Source of the DNA: Candidatus Zixiibacteriota bacterium
Lineage (GTDB): Bacteria > Zixibacteria > MSB-5A5 > SM1-73
DNA length: 8,919 bases
Assembly: GCA_022866585.1 (NCBI GenBank)
Contig: JALHUP010000167.1
Location: forward strand, 1 to 8,919
Direction of reading: 5' to 3'
Numbering within the stretch: the stretch's first letter is position 1; each line of letters starts with the position of its first letter. The translations under genes were made by a program, and so were the position numbers. Under the pieces are notes generated by a model. It was not told where the DNA came from. It did no database searches and saw only the letters and a list, made by a program, of their open reading frames with translations. This document shows, one piece after another, positions 1 through 7,803 of the stretch.

Positions 1-717
1 GATCTTAAGTTTCTGGGCTGTGCCCCAAACCAAATCGACTATCTTTTTGGCATATCTGCTCGAATATCCTTCTTTATAAATGTTTAAATCTTTGTCACCG
101 ATCATGTCCAAAAGAATGCCGAACTCTGGTTTATACTCCCCTTTGTTTTTAGCAAAATATTTAGAGCCCAAACAGAATTTTTCCAACTCTCCTTCCGGAC
201 CATAGTCCTCCCCATCAAATAAAATTATATCCACTCCCCATTTGGGTCTTTTTTGTGAAACGATTCTTGCCATCTCCAGAAGAACTGCCACCCCGGATCC
301 TCCATCATTGGCACCCAAGATTGGTTTTTCCCGTAAAGAAGAATCTGGGTCTCTGTCGGCTGTGGGTCGAGTATCCCAATGAGCGCAAAGGAGTATCCTC
401 TGTTTTTTGTCCGGATAAAAAGAAGCTATGATATTGGTCAACTCCAATTTTTTCCCCCCACTCGTGTCCTGATAAACAAACTCTTGTGTTTTGACTAAAT
501 TAGTATTTCGCCTGAGCTTGTCAAACAAATATTTTTTGGTTCTTTGGTGTCCTTCGGATCCTGGATTTCTGGGACCCAACTGGCATTGAGCAGTCAAATA
601 TTGGAAAGCTTCCGACCCGTCGAACTTCGGTGGAGAATTGGAGGCACAACTATAAAATAAGACCAGAAAAAAAAGAAGCCCCCATTTTATTCTCTGAGCT
701 TTCAAGCTGTGGGACAT
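1..717 (-). CDS. M28-family zinc peptidase / glutaminyl-peptide cyclotransferase-like lipoprotein (N-terminal part, cut by window edge)
   Basis: The frame is open from ATG at 717 to base 1 with no stop, giving 239 residues; the C-terminus lies outside. Residues 1-23 form a lipoprotein-type signal (basic start, hydrophobic GLLFFLVLFYS) ending at Cys24 in an FYSC lipobox, loose by enterobacterial rules but like those of Bacteroidetes. The mature part has the M28 / glutaminyl-cyclase signature: LGPRNPGSEGH at 47-57, AHWDTRP at 112-118, GANDGGSG at 135-142 (Asp138, metal ligand), DGEDYG at 168-173 (Glu170 catalytic, Asp171 metal ligand by homology) and LLDMIGDKD at 202-210 (Asp204). The last metal-binding His is in the missing part. 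Family members either cyclise N-terminal Gln to pyroglutamate or act as aminopeptidases; the visible part resembles the cyclase-like subgroup but does not decide it. The gene starts 85 bases after sprA on the same strand. An in-frame TGA 15 bases upstream makes 717 the first ATG; its ribosome site is weak. Confidence 0.85.
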   Translation of the reverse strand, partial: MSHSLKAQRIKWGLLFFLVLFYSCASNSPPKFDGSEAFQYLTAQCQLGPRNPGSEGHQRTKKYLFDKLRRNTNLVKTQEFVYQDTSGGKKLELTNIIASFYPDKKQRILLCAHWDTRPTADRDPDSSLREKPILGANDGGSGVAVLLEMARIVSQKRPKWGVDIILFDGEDYGPEGELEKFCLGSKYFAKNKGEYKPEFGILLDMIGDKDLNIYKEGYSSRYAKKIVDLVWGTAQKLKI

Positions 718-728
718 CTGTAATCCAG

Positions 729-778
729 TTCAAGATTCAAAGTTCAAAATTCAAGATTCAGAATATGACATCTTGAAT
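729..778. repeat. AT-rich TTCAAGATTCA repeat with hairpin between sprA and the M28 gene
   Basis: TTCAAGATTCA occurs twice in direct orientation (729-739 and 750-760), joined by AAGTTCAAAA. The second copy also pairs with a downstream inverted copy: ATTCAAGAT at 749-757 and ATCTTGAAT at 770-778 form a 9-bp stem with a 12-base loop. On the minus strand the hairpin follows the sprA stop and is trailed by TTTTG, so it could act as a weak terminator or processing site before the M28 gene, but it is A/T-rich and not a convincing intrinsic terminator. Tandem TTCAA-type words like this are common intergenic filler in environmental genomes. Confidence 0.5.
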
Positions 779-802
779 CTATCGAGTTAATCACAAGAAA
801 TT

Positions 803-3800
803 TTAAAATCTAAGCGTCAACCAAATTCCCAATTCTCTGGTGTGCGTCTTCCTCTTAGTCTTTTTGTCATTCGAATCAAGCCACTTGGCGTTAAATCCCC
901 CTGTCACCTGCTGGGAGAAACTATACCCGGAATTAACAATTATGGATAGCAGACTCCCTTCTGCTATGGTGTTGTATCCCTGTCCACCAACAGACCTTTT
1001 TTGTTTGTTGCTGGTTAAAGCAATGTTGAGAGATAAACTGAGTTGACTTTTGAATCTTATCTTTCTCAAGAATGGAATTTTCATCCCCTGGGGAGCACTA
1101 AAGGAATAGCTGTTGCTCAGGGAAATAGAAGTGGCATAATTTTTGGTGGCGTTTCGGTTATGGCCCGGATTCTGCAGGCCCTGATCGGTGCTATAATCTT
1201 TCTTTATATTTAAGTTCGTTGTCGCTCCATTTTTCCAACTGCGGGAAAAGGCGGCTTCATGAAAGAATCTTTCCGAGGTGCTCTTACTGAGAAGTTCCCC
1301 AGTTTTTTCTTTTTCGCTTTTGTCCTCCTTTTTGCTATAATCGAACCTATAAACTGCGGAGTTAACAATTTTTTTTAAGGGCCAGATTTTCGCCAAATTG
1401 CTCCACCCAAAATCGAAATCGGGAAAGATGGTGCTGGTGCTTTTATTATCCCCAGTGGAGGTGTTGGTTTTCCCGATGCTCTTAGAATAGCTGAGATTGA
1501 TTTTTGTGCCCAGCAGTCTTATTCCGCTTCCGGCAGTATAGCTTTCCTGAGCGGTAATTCCATCCGTGGATTGAGACGTGCCCTTTCTTCCTACCTTAGG
1601 ATCACTTGTAAAGCCTAAGCGATATGCCAGGGGGGGGCGGGACAAAAGCCCACTTCTGGAGAAGTTCTCACTTTTCTGATATGAACCCGCCACCGGATCT
1701 ATCCTTTTGGTCAGATTTCCCAATAGCTTAAGCGGGTTCAGACTAATCCCTTTCTTTTCGCCTGTCTTCCCTCCGCTTCCGAATAAACTCTGCCAAGTAA
1801 AGGTAAAATCAGCTCGTTTAGTATTGCTGTTGGTAACCCTTCTGGTTCCTGCTACGTTATGTTGGTCTGTACGATCAGAATTTTCATTATATCTTGAGTC
1901 AAAAGAGAATCGAGTGGCCAAAAACTTGACCCATTGAGGATTGTAGCTTAGTTTAAAGGTTTCGTTAAAACTTGTTTCTATTCCCAATTTGGCGTTTTTC
2001 GGAGTGAACGAAAATTTTATGGTCTGTGGATCACTGATATCTCGGGCAGTTGACATGGTGTAAGTTACAGGTATGCCTTTTATCGGATTGGCCTGAGCGT
2101 TCATACTCCCGTTGAAAGACCGACTGTAAGTGCGAGTTATAGTTCCCACATTGTCTACTTTATAGCTTTTGGCTCCATTCATTGTGCCACTGAAGTTGAG
2201 GCTGGTAGGCAATAACGAAAACTTGGTCTGGATAAGAGATTTAGGCAGAAGAGAAGTCTTTGCCCATCCCAAAGGAGCAAAGGAAAGCTCCTTTATATTT
2301 GAAAGATTATAGCCGCCTCCCATGGTGTACCCACTGCTCTTATTCACCAGCGTGTTGATATCTTTACTTGAGGAGGCACTATAAGAAAAACTTGTGTTCA
2401 TTCTCTTTAAGGTCAGACCCAATAGCCAATTTTTGGTCGGTTTACTGAAGGATGGGGTGAAACTGATACCCCGGCTTATCTTCTCGGTCTTTTCTTTTTC
2501 TCTCAGCTCTTTGGGAAGGATTATGTCTGAACCGGTCTGCCATTTAGGTAAGGTGAGAGCTCGAGAATACGTGAACGAGAAGGGGAGGGAGTATCCAAAA
2601 GAGTAAGGCAAAAACCTGTGTAGCTGGACACCTGAGATATACAAGCTATAATTCTTGGAGGAGTTGTAACCTTCTTTTTTTTCCCCTAGTCTGCGATATT
2701 CGGCGTCCGTTTTTCCGAAACTAAAGTTTAGATTACACAAATCTGCCAGCTGGGCGTTGATGGTGAAATCCCCGGCCAATCCCTTTTCTTTTCTTATATC
2801 TATGACCCTCAGCTCGTCCACCCAAATCTCACCGGTAATAGGTTCAGATCCGAGCGAATCGGCATTTATCACCCCCATCCAAAGCCACTTCACTTGGGAA
2901 AGGGTGGGACTGCCTTTCACTCGATAGTGTCCGGCGGTAGTGTCTACGGAGTCCGCCCGATGACTATTCAAGGCGTAAGCTTTCAAGGCGGTGATTTTCT
3001 CAAAATCTATTACTACTTCATTCCCTTCCCACCCAGGGACGACCGGGGCACGATATTCATAAAAGTTAGTGGAGTCTTGCCCCAATCTTAAGAAAAATTC
3101 TACGTTGGCTGTATCTTCCGGTCCATGCACGAACATCTTCAGGTATCGATAATTAGTGTAATCCTCTCTATCATATAGAAAACGGTAAGCTGAACCTTGA
3201 TAGAGAGGTTTCAAATTTGTATACTTTAAAACCAAAGATTGCTCCATTCCCCTCACTTGGGTTTGTCTGTTCAGAACTCCTGCCACCCCGGGGGGAGGCT
3301 CATAACCTGGGTTTTCATGGGTATTTATCACAAAGACATCGAACTCCCCTTCCTCTGCCGGAGGTTCGTCTAAGGGCAAAGCCCTCTGACGGGAACTGAG
3401 ATTAGAAATACCCAAATTTTGCCATCTATTTCCCACCAGTTGAAGAGAGGCAATTTGCACGGTAGTTTGTTCGGAAGAGGAAAGCCAAACTCTGGCGAAC
3501 CTGATATCCCCCCAAGACGGTGTTCCCACCTCAGTAGTATAATTCCCGGGCTCCTTTAAAGGAATCCGGTAAAGTCTCCAGCCGGTATTATCTTTTGGGT
3601 CCGCCAAGAATTTATTCAAAGGATCACTTAAATCAATAGAGTATTCATAGTAGTTGTTTGCAACATCCAGGACGTTGTTGGAGTTTATGTCTTCGGTATC
3701 CGGGTGCCTGCCCCAGTCTGGATCATCCCGGTTACCTTCCGTGCCGTTGATGTGGGAGTAATCGTACCGGTTGCTATAATTCCAATCGTCTCCAGAGGGA

Positions 3801-6724
3801 TCGGGCAGTGCGGCGCTATAACCGGGTTCTTGGGGATCGAAAACCCCATCTAATCCCGTATCCTCGTCATCATCCAGAAGTCCGTCCTTCTGCCCATTCC
3901 TCTCTTTATCCTCCGTGTTTAATACTCTGTCTTGGCTGATGTCTTCGCTGATCTCCCCTAAATCCACGTTCAATACCCCTTTATCTCCATTTAACCAAAT
4001 CTCCAAAAATTTGGTTCTGGTTTGATCATAGGCTCCCGCAAAGAAAGCCCGCATTATTCCGCTCCAATGGGAGCTAACTTGGGTAGTATCAAAGAGGTTG
4101 TTGGATGGACGGTGAGATTCATTTGGAAAGAACTGAAGGGTTAAGACATTGGTTCTGTCTTCAGTACTTTCCACCTCCTTGTTGGGCCAGATGTCTTTTA
4201 TCAGAACCCGATCGTATGGATTATACCACCACATCTTGCATCTCTGGCTATCCTCCTTGTCTTCAGGCGGGCTGGCCAAAGTCCACGTTCCTCGGCGGAT
4301 GCTCAAATCGGTGTATTCCAAAGATCCTTCAAAATCATCTATGAAAGCCTTGTTCTGGGTGTTGGGATTGGGAATGCTTTGGGCCATTTGTCCCCTGAAG
4401 CTTAATGTCGAAAGAGCATCAGTCTTAACCAAAGGAAGGGCATCCAGCATTCGGGTGATGAAGGGGGCGGAGGTGGAGCTAAACTCAAGATGGCTGCCCC
4501 AAACGAAATTTTTGACCGGCTCCTGTCCCACCCGAGGTCTTTCCTCTGCAGATTTTTCGTTTTTATATATCCCTATAGTTCCAAATTTGAAGTTCCCCAG
4601 GCTATACTCCCCCTTCATCCCAAACATGCTTTTCTTTTCAATCAAAAGCAGAGGCGCATATTCATAATCCACGGTCAAGTTGGAAGTGGGGCTTAAAGCC
4701 TCAGGAGTGAGAAAGGTGATATCCCCGGTCTCATAGACCATGGTGTAGTCCTGCCCCTTGGTCAAACGTCTACCATTAAGGGTGACCACCTCCGACCCCT
4801 CGATGATAGGGGCACGACCTAAAGAATACTCGGACCTCCGAGTGGCGGATTCAACATATATGTAATACTTGCTGTCTTCTCTGCGTTTATTCAGGTCATT
4901 CGAGCTATAGATCGAACCGACTCTTTCCTTAAGAGTATCAGCGGAATTCCCAGTGTAGCTTACATTGGGAGGAGGTGAAAAAGGATACCTTTGGGGGAAG
5001 ATAAAATATCCTAAGCCGAAATCTATCTGCCTGTAGTCCACAATTCCATCCGGATTGGGGTCGCCTCTTAAATCCAACAAATCCAAGCCAAATATCCGCA
5101 AGCACAAAGTGCTATCTTGGGTATTTTTGTCAACCAGGATGTCTTCCGCGTTTCCTTTATATATGTCCAACTTGAACCCTTCCTTATCAATATTATTAGC
5201 TCTCAAGTAATAGACGTTTTTCCACTCGTATTCCCAGGTAAAATCTTCGGGTTTTGGCGTCTCCGGTTTGATCAACTTAAGCCTCATACAGGTGTCTTTT
5301 TCAGAAGTGGTGCAGGAATCTTTGATATATCCAATCGTATCCACTTCCCCACTGGAACGAAGAATCATATAATATGCCGCCAAAATATCATCTGATTGTA
5401 AACTTTGGTAAAGTTGTATCCAATATTGGTTTCTGTTTACAAAATAGGCGCTAGGATCGATCTCCTGAAATCTTCTAAATACAGGCTTATCCTTGTAGAG
5501 TGAATCTTTGTCTTCGGTTTTGGGATCGACATAAGCTATCCCGAAGGGAAAAAGATTCTGGGCAGAGGGGTTGTTTATGGTGCCGTTGCTTTTAAATAGC
5601 TTTATATCGATAATAGAATCGTGGGGAGCACCAGGATTGCTAAGTTCAGGATAGTCAAACTCATTAACATAAGGTATCGAATGTGTGTGGCCCCCATTAT
5701 TCATCAATACATCTTGTCCCAGATAGTAGAAAGTCCGCTGGAGATAATCGTAATCCCGTATATTAATCTTTTGTGTTTCTGCTCCGGCCTTAAATTCGGC
5801 CCTTTGAGTGGAGCCTTTTTCCTGGCTGGTGATCATGGTTAGATCCCAGCCACCGATTTTGGCAGTGGTCTTGATTCCAAAAAGCCCTTGAACTGTCTCG
5901 CTATAGCCTATCAGATTGCTCTGCACCGATAAATTTGTGTTCCCGGCCTCTATGGTCTTAATGATCTCATCTTCCTCCCCGGTATATCTGAGTTGAAGGG
6001 TGTTTTCCAGATCGGTATGCCTTTTTGAGTCCTGATCCACTTTAACCGAGATCTTGCTTCCTATAGTGCCCGAGATGGTAAATTGAGACTCCTGCTCCAT
6101 GTTCAATGAAGGGAATTTGGATTGTCTGGAGGTGGCAGTGTTCACCACCCCCTCCTCCCAGGTGCTTCTCCCCGAAAAGCTGATCCTTCTGTATCCTGAG
6201 ACCTTCAAGCCAGGTCCTCCCTCTCCGATGAGTTTCGAAACCATCTTGGGGAATTTGACTGGGATTTCCCATTCAAAAAGACCTTTGGATTTATCCGTCC
6301 CTTTCTGGAAATAGGTCTTCAAGTTCTTTCTCCAGTCCTCATCAGTCTTAAGCCAATTCCTGGTATAAGTATAATTGGAAAGAGTTAAAAAGAGGGGCTT
6401 GTTTATCTGATACTCCCCCAGCGTTTCGCTTATGTTCACAAATCCCTGATCATAATCTATGGATACCTTCTGGGTAAAGTTCAAATTATTTTTTAATAGA
6501 GGGATGGAATCGGAAGAGGTGGAAAGCCCCATCTCACTGGGAGGTTGCCCGAACAAAACCAGCTTTCGTTCTTTTTCCAAAAGCTTAATTTTAAGTCCGA
6601 CCGCCTCAGCCTGGCTACAAACCAGAATCTGGAATAGGCTTACCATAAATAAAAACAAAACCGCCAAACCCAAGACAAAGAAAACGCCCTTGGCGGTCTT
6701 ATGATCTTGCCCAAAAGAATGCAT
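803..6724 (-). CDS. sprA: SprA/Sov-family type IX secretion outer-membrane translocon
   Basis: SprA (Sov in Porphyromonas) is the very large beta-barrel through which T9SS substrates cross the outer membrane. The protein has 1973 residues from the chosen ATG at 6724, which has AAAGGAG 9 bases upstream. An in-frame ATG at 6760 would add 12 residues but lacks a ribosome site. Residues 1-41 are a signal peptide (hydrophobic 14-36, then CSQAEA). Family landmarks in order: GEEDEIIKTIEAGN near 255, a PDGIVD motif near 555, GSEVVTLNGRRLTKGQDY near 641-660, the SprA hallmark IDDFEGS near 795, and GEIWVDELRV near 1300. From about 1310 to the end runs Ser/Thr/aromatic-rich beta-strand sequence closing on LTLRF; a terminal aromatic is typical of barrels folded by BamA. 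Bacteroidetes SprA is usually around 2400 residues, so this is a compact form. Asp-rich inserts near 931-966 and 1010-1021 are unusual. The family call is strong; whether it works in a full T9SS is unknown. Confidence 0.88.
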   Translation of the reverse strand: MHSFGQDHKTAKGVFFVLGLAVLFLFMVSLFQILVCSQAEAVGLKIKLLEKERKLVLFGQPPSEMGLSTSSDSIPLLKNNLNFTQKVSIDYDQGFVNISETLGEYQINKPLFLTLSNYTYTRNWLKTDEDWRKNLKTYFQKGTDKSKGLFEWEIPVKFPKMVSKLIGEGGPGLKVSGYRRISFSGRSTWEEGVVNTATSRQSKFPSLNMEQESQFTISGTIGSKISVKVDQDSKRHTDLENTLQLRYTGEEDEIIKTIEAGNTNLSVQSNLIGYSETVQGLFGIKTTAKIGGWDLTMITSQEKGSTQRAEFKAGAETQKINIRDYDYLQRTFYYLGQDVLMNNGGHTHSIPYVNEFDYPELSNPGAPHDSIIDIKLFKSNGTINNPSAQNLFPFGIAYVDPKTEDKDSLYKDKPVFRRFQEIDPSAYFVNRNQYWIQLYQSLQSDDILAAYYMILRSSGEVDTIGYIKDSCTTSEKDTCMRLKLIKPETPKPEDFTWEYEWKNVYYLRANNIDKEGFKLDIYKGNAEDILVDKNTQDSTLCLRIFGLDLLDLRGDPNPDGIVDYRQIDFGLGYFIFPQRYPFSPPPNVSYTGNSADTLKERVGSIYSSNDLNKRREDSKYYIYVESATRRSEYSLGRAPIIEGSEVVTLNGRRLTKGQDYTMVYETGDITFLTPEALSPTSNLTVDYEYAPLLLIEKKSMFGMKGEYSLGNFKFGTIGIYKNEKSAEERPRVGQEPVKNFVWGSHLEFSSTSAPFITRMLDALPLVKTDALSTLSFRGQMAQSIPNPNTQNKAFIDDFEGSLEYTDLSIRRGTWTLASPPEDKEDSQRCKMWWYNPYDRVLIKDIWPNKEVESTEDRTNVLTLQFFPNESHRPSNNLFDTTQVSSHWSGIMRAFFAGAYDQTRTKFLEIWLNGDKGVLNVDLGEISEDISQDRVLNTEDKERNGQKDGLLDDDEDTGLDGVFDPQEPGYSAALPDPSGDDWNYSNRYDYSHINGTEGNRDDPDWGRHPDTEDINSNNVLDVANNYYEYSIDLSDPLNKFLADPKDNTGWRLYRIPLKEPGNYTTEVGTPSWGDIRFARVWLSSSEQTTVQIASLQLVGNRWQNLGISNLSSRQRALPLDEPPAEEGEFDVFVINTHENPGYEPPPGVAGVLNRQTQVRGMEQSLVLKYTNLKPLYQGSAYRFLYDREDYTNYRYLKMFVHGPEDTANVEFFLRLGQDSTNFYEYRAPVVPGWEGNEVVIDFEKITALKAYALNSHRADSVDTTAGHYRVKGSPTLSQVKWLWMGVINADSLGSEPITGEIWVDELRVIDIRKEKGLAGDFTINAQLADLCNLNFSFGKTDAEYRRLGEKKEGYNSSKNYSLYISGVQLHRFLPYSFGYSLPFSFTYSRALTLPKWQTGSDIILPKELREKEKTEKISRGISFTPSFSKPTKNWLLGLTLKRMNTSFSYSASSSKDINTLVNKSSGYTMGGGYNLSNIKELSFAPLGWAKTSLLPKSLIQTKFSLLPTSLNFSGTMNGAKSYKVDNVGTITRTYSRSFNGSMNAQANPIKGIPVTYTMSTARDISDPQTIKFSFTPKNAKLGIETSFNETFKLSYNPQWVKFLATRFSFDSRYNENSDRTDQHNVAGTRRVTNSNTKRADFTFTWQSLFGSGGKTGEKKGISLNPLKLLGNLTKRIDPVAGSYQKSENFSRSGLLSRPPLAYRLGFTSDPKVGRKGTSQSTDGITAQESYTAGSGIRLLGTKINLSYSKSIGKTNTSTGDNKSTSTIFPDFDFGWSNLAKIWPLKKIVNSAVYRFDYSKKEDKSEKEKTGELLSKSTSERFFHEAAFSRSWKNGATTNLNIKKDYSTDQGLQNPGHNRNATKNYATSISLSNSYSFSAPQGMKIPFLRKIRFKSQLSLSLNIALTSNKQKRSVGGQGYNTIAEGSLLSIIVNSGYSFSQQVTGGFNAKWLDSNDKKTKRKTHTRELGIWLTLRF

Positions 6725-6733
6725 CAGAAAAAA

Positions 6734-6740
6734 CTCCTTT
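6734..6740 (-). promoter_or_regulatory. Ribosome binding site of sprA (decides the start)
   Basis: On the minus strand AAAGGAG stands 9 bases before the ATG at 6724. The longer alternative ATG at 6760 is preceded by ATTTAAACTTGTCCT, with no purine-rich Shine-Dalgarno match, and by an in-frame TAA 9 bases further up. The downstream start also puts a short polar n-region directly before the hydrophobic core of the signal peptide. Confidence 0.7.
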
Positions 6741-6806
6741 TGTCCGAACGCCAACTCCATAGGACAAGTTTAAATCAACAAAAATTTTCAGATATTCTCG
6801 ATAATA

Positions 6807-6814
6807 CCTCCTTT
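6807..6814 (-). other. Orphan AAAGGAGG Shine-Dalgarno-like motif between murB and sprA
   Basis: The minus strand reads AAAGGAGG here, a better anti-16S match than the sites of murB or sprA. No ATG, GTG or TTG lies 4-12 bases downstream; the nearest reading is an ATT that opens a frame of only a few codons before TGA. It therefore has no visible gene to serve. It may be chance, a relic of a lost start, or a ribosome standby site in the murB-sprA spacer. Confidence 0.3.
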
Positions 6815-6833
6815 CTTATATTCGACTTAAATC

Positions 6834-7778
6834 TCAATATAAATATACGACCTCTTCTTCTAAATCTATGTCAAATTTTTCTTTTACTTTTCTTTTCAAC
6901 AAATTTGCCAGCCTTTTTACCTCCTCTGCCTTTGCCTTACCTAAATTTATCAAGATATTGGCATGCCTGTTGAAAACAGCCGCATCGCCTTCTTTTATCT
7001 TTTTTGCATCCACCTGTTCCAACAAAAATCCGGCTGAAATCTTTTTCCCATTCTCAACTACATTTTTAAAAAAACACCCCGCCGACTTCTCTCTTTGCGG
7101 AAGCTTCCTTTTTCTTTCTTCTAAATTCTTTTGAATCTCTTTTTTTATCTTTTCTTTTTCTCCAATGGTTAACTTAAAGGTTGCGGAGAGTAATATGTCT
7201 TTGGTTTTTTTTAGCTTGCTTTCTCTATATCCGAACTCAAAATATTCTTTCTTTACCTCTTCTATTCTTCCCTGTGAGTTTAGAATAACGGCCTCGGTCA
7301 AAAGGTCGCCTACTGCTTTTCCGAAAGCCCCAGCATTTCCATAAACTGCCCCTCCCACGGTGCCGGGAATTCCTGCGGCGAACTCCACCCCGGAAAGCGA
7401 ATTTTCGCAGCCCAAACTAACTAAATCATCCAAAAGCACCCCGGATTGACAGGTAATCTTTTTGTCATTCAAAAATATCTTATTGCACCGATTTTTTATC
7501 AGCAATCCTTTGAATCCCGAGTCACTCACCAAAACATTGCTTCCCCCTCCCAAGACAAAAAAAGGAATCTTACATTCTTTGGCAATCAGGACAGCTTGGA
7601 TTAGATCTTGGGGTTTTCTTGCTACGTAGAATAAAAGAGCTTCTCCTCCTATGCCAAAGGTGGTATGAGGCGCCAATTTCTCGTTTTGTTTTAGATTTTG
7701 ACCTAAGGTTTCAAAAAGATTTTCAAAAACCTCCTTAAAACATTTGGAAAATTTTACTCTCTTTCTCTTTATCGTCAT
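6834..7778 (-). CDS. murB: UDP-N-acetylenolpyruvoylglucosamine reductase (MurB)
   Basis: MurB is the cytoplasmic FAD enzyme that uses NADPH to reduce UDP-GlcNAc-enolpyruvate to UDP-MurNAc, the second committed step of peptidoglycan synthesis. From ATG 7778 the protein has 314 residues, normal for the family. The FAD-binding PCMH-type domain shows TTFGIGG at 39-45, LGGGSNVLVSD at 76-86 and GIPGTVGGAVYGNAGA at 136-151; YRES follows at 184-187. The C-terminal substrate domain has SAGCFFKN at 232-239, RHAN at 271-274 and a final LEEEV at 306-310 that supplies the catalytic Glu (probably 309). Cys235 sits where E. coli MurB has its proton-donating Ser229; Cys also occurs here in other MurB proteins. 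The short loops suggest a type II enzyme. A GTG at 7796 would add six residues, but the predicted transcript would start almost on it and GGTGG fits the ATG better. sprA follows after 109 bases. Confidence 0.95.
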   Translation of the reverse strand: MTIKRKRVKFSKCFKEVFENLFETLGQNLKQNEKLAPHTTFGIGGEALLFYVARKPQDLIQAVLIAKECKIPFFVLGGGSNVLVSDSGFKGLLIKNRCNKIFLNDKKITCQSGVLLDDLVSLGCENSLSGVEFAAGIPGTVGGAVYGNAGAFGKAVGDLLTEAVILNSQGRIEEVKKEYFEFGYRESKLKKTKDILLSATFKLTIGEKEKIKKEIQKNLEERKRKLPQREKSAGCFFKNVVENGKKISAGFLLEQVDAKKIKEGDAAVFNRHANILINLGKAKAEEVKRLANLLKRKVKEKFDIDLEEEVVYLY

Positions 7779-7785
7779 TATTTGC

Positions 7786-7790
7786 CCACC
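7786..7790 (-). promoter_or_regulatory. Probable ribosome binding site of murB
   Basis: GGTGG on the minus strand lies 7 bases before the ATG at 7778. It is one mismatch from GGAGG. The competing GTG at 7796 has no purine-rich site at a suitable distance, so this motif favours the shorter MurB. Confidence 0.5.
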
Positions 7791-7803
7791 ATCCACCTTT
7801 TTG

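Noticed and set aside
510..525. CCTGAGCTTGTC word in the M28 gene resembling the GAGCTTGTCGA repeat
   Set aside because: It encodes FDKLRR within an intact, collinear part of the protein and lacks the flanking complementary arm, so it is ordinary coding sequence.
4149..4667. A 172-codon open frame on the plus strand inside sprA
   Set aside because: It is antisense to a strongly conserved part of SprA (including IDDFEGS), lacks a clear ribosome site and shows no domain pattern; long shadows are expected opposite a 6-kb gene.
6701..6973. A 90-codon plus-strand frame across the sprA start and murB end
   Set aside because: It spans two genes in antisense, has a biased composition from lysine-rich MurB codons read backwards, and has no supporting signal.
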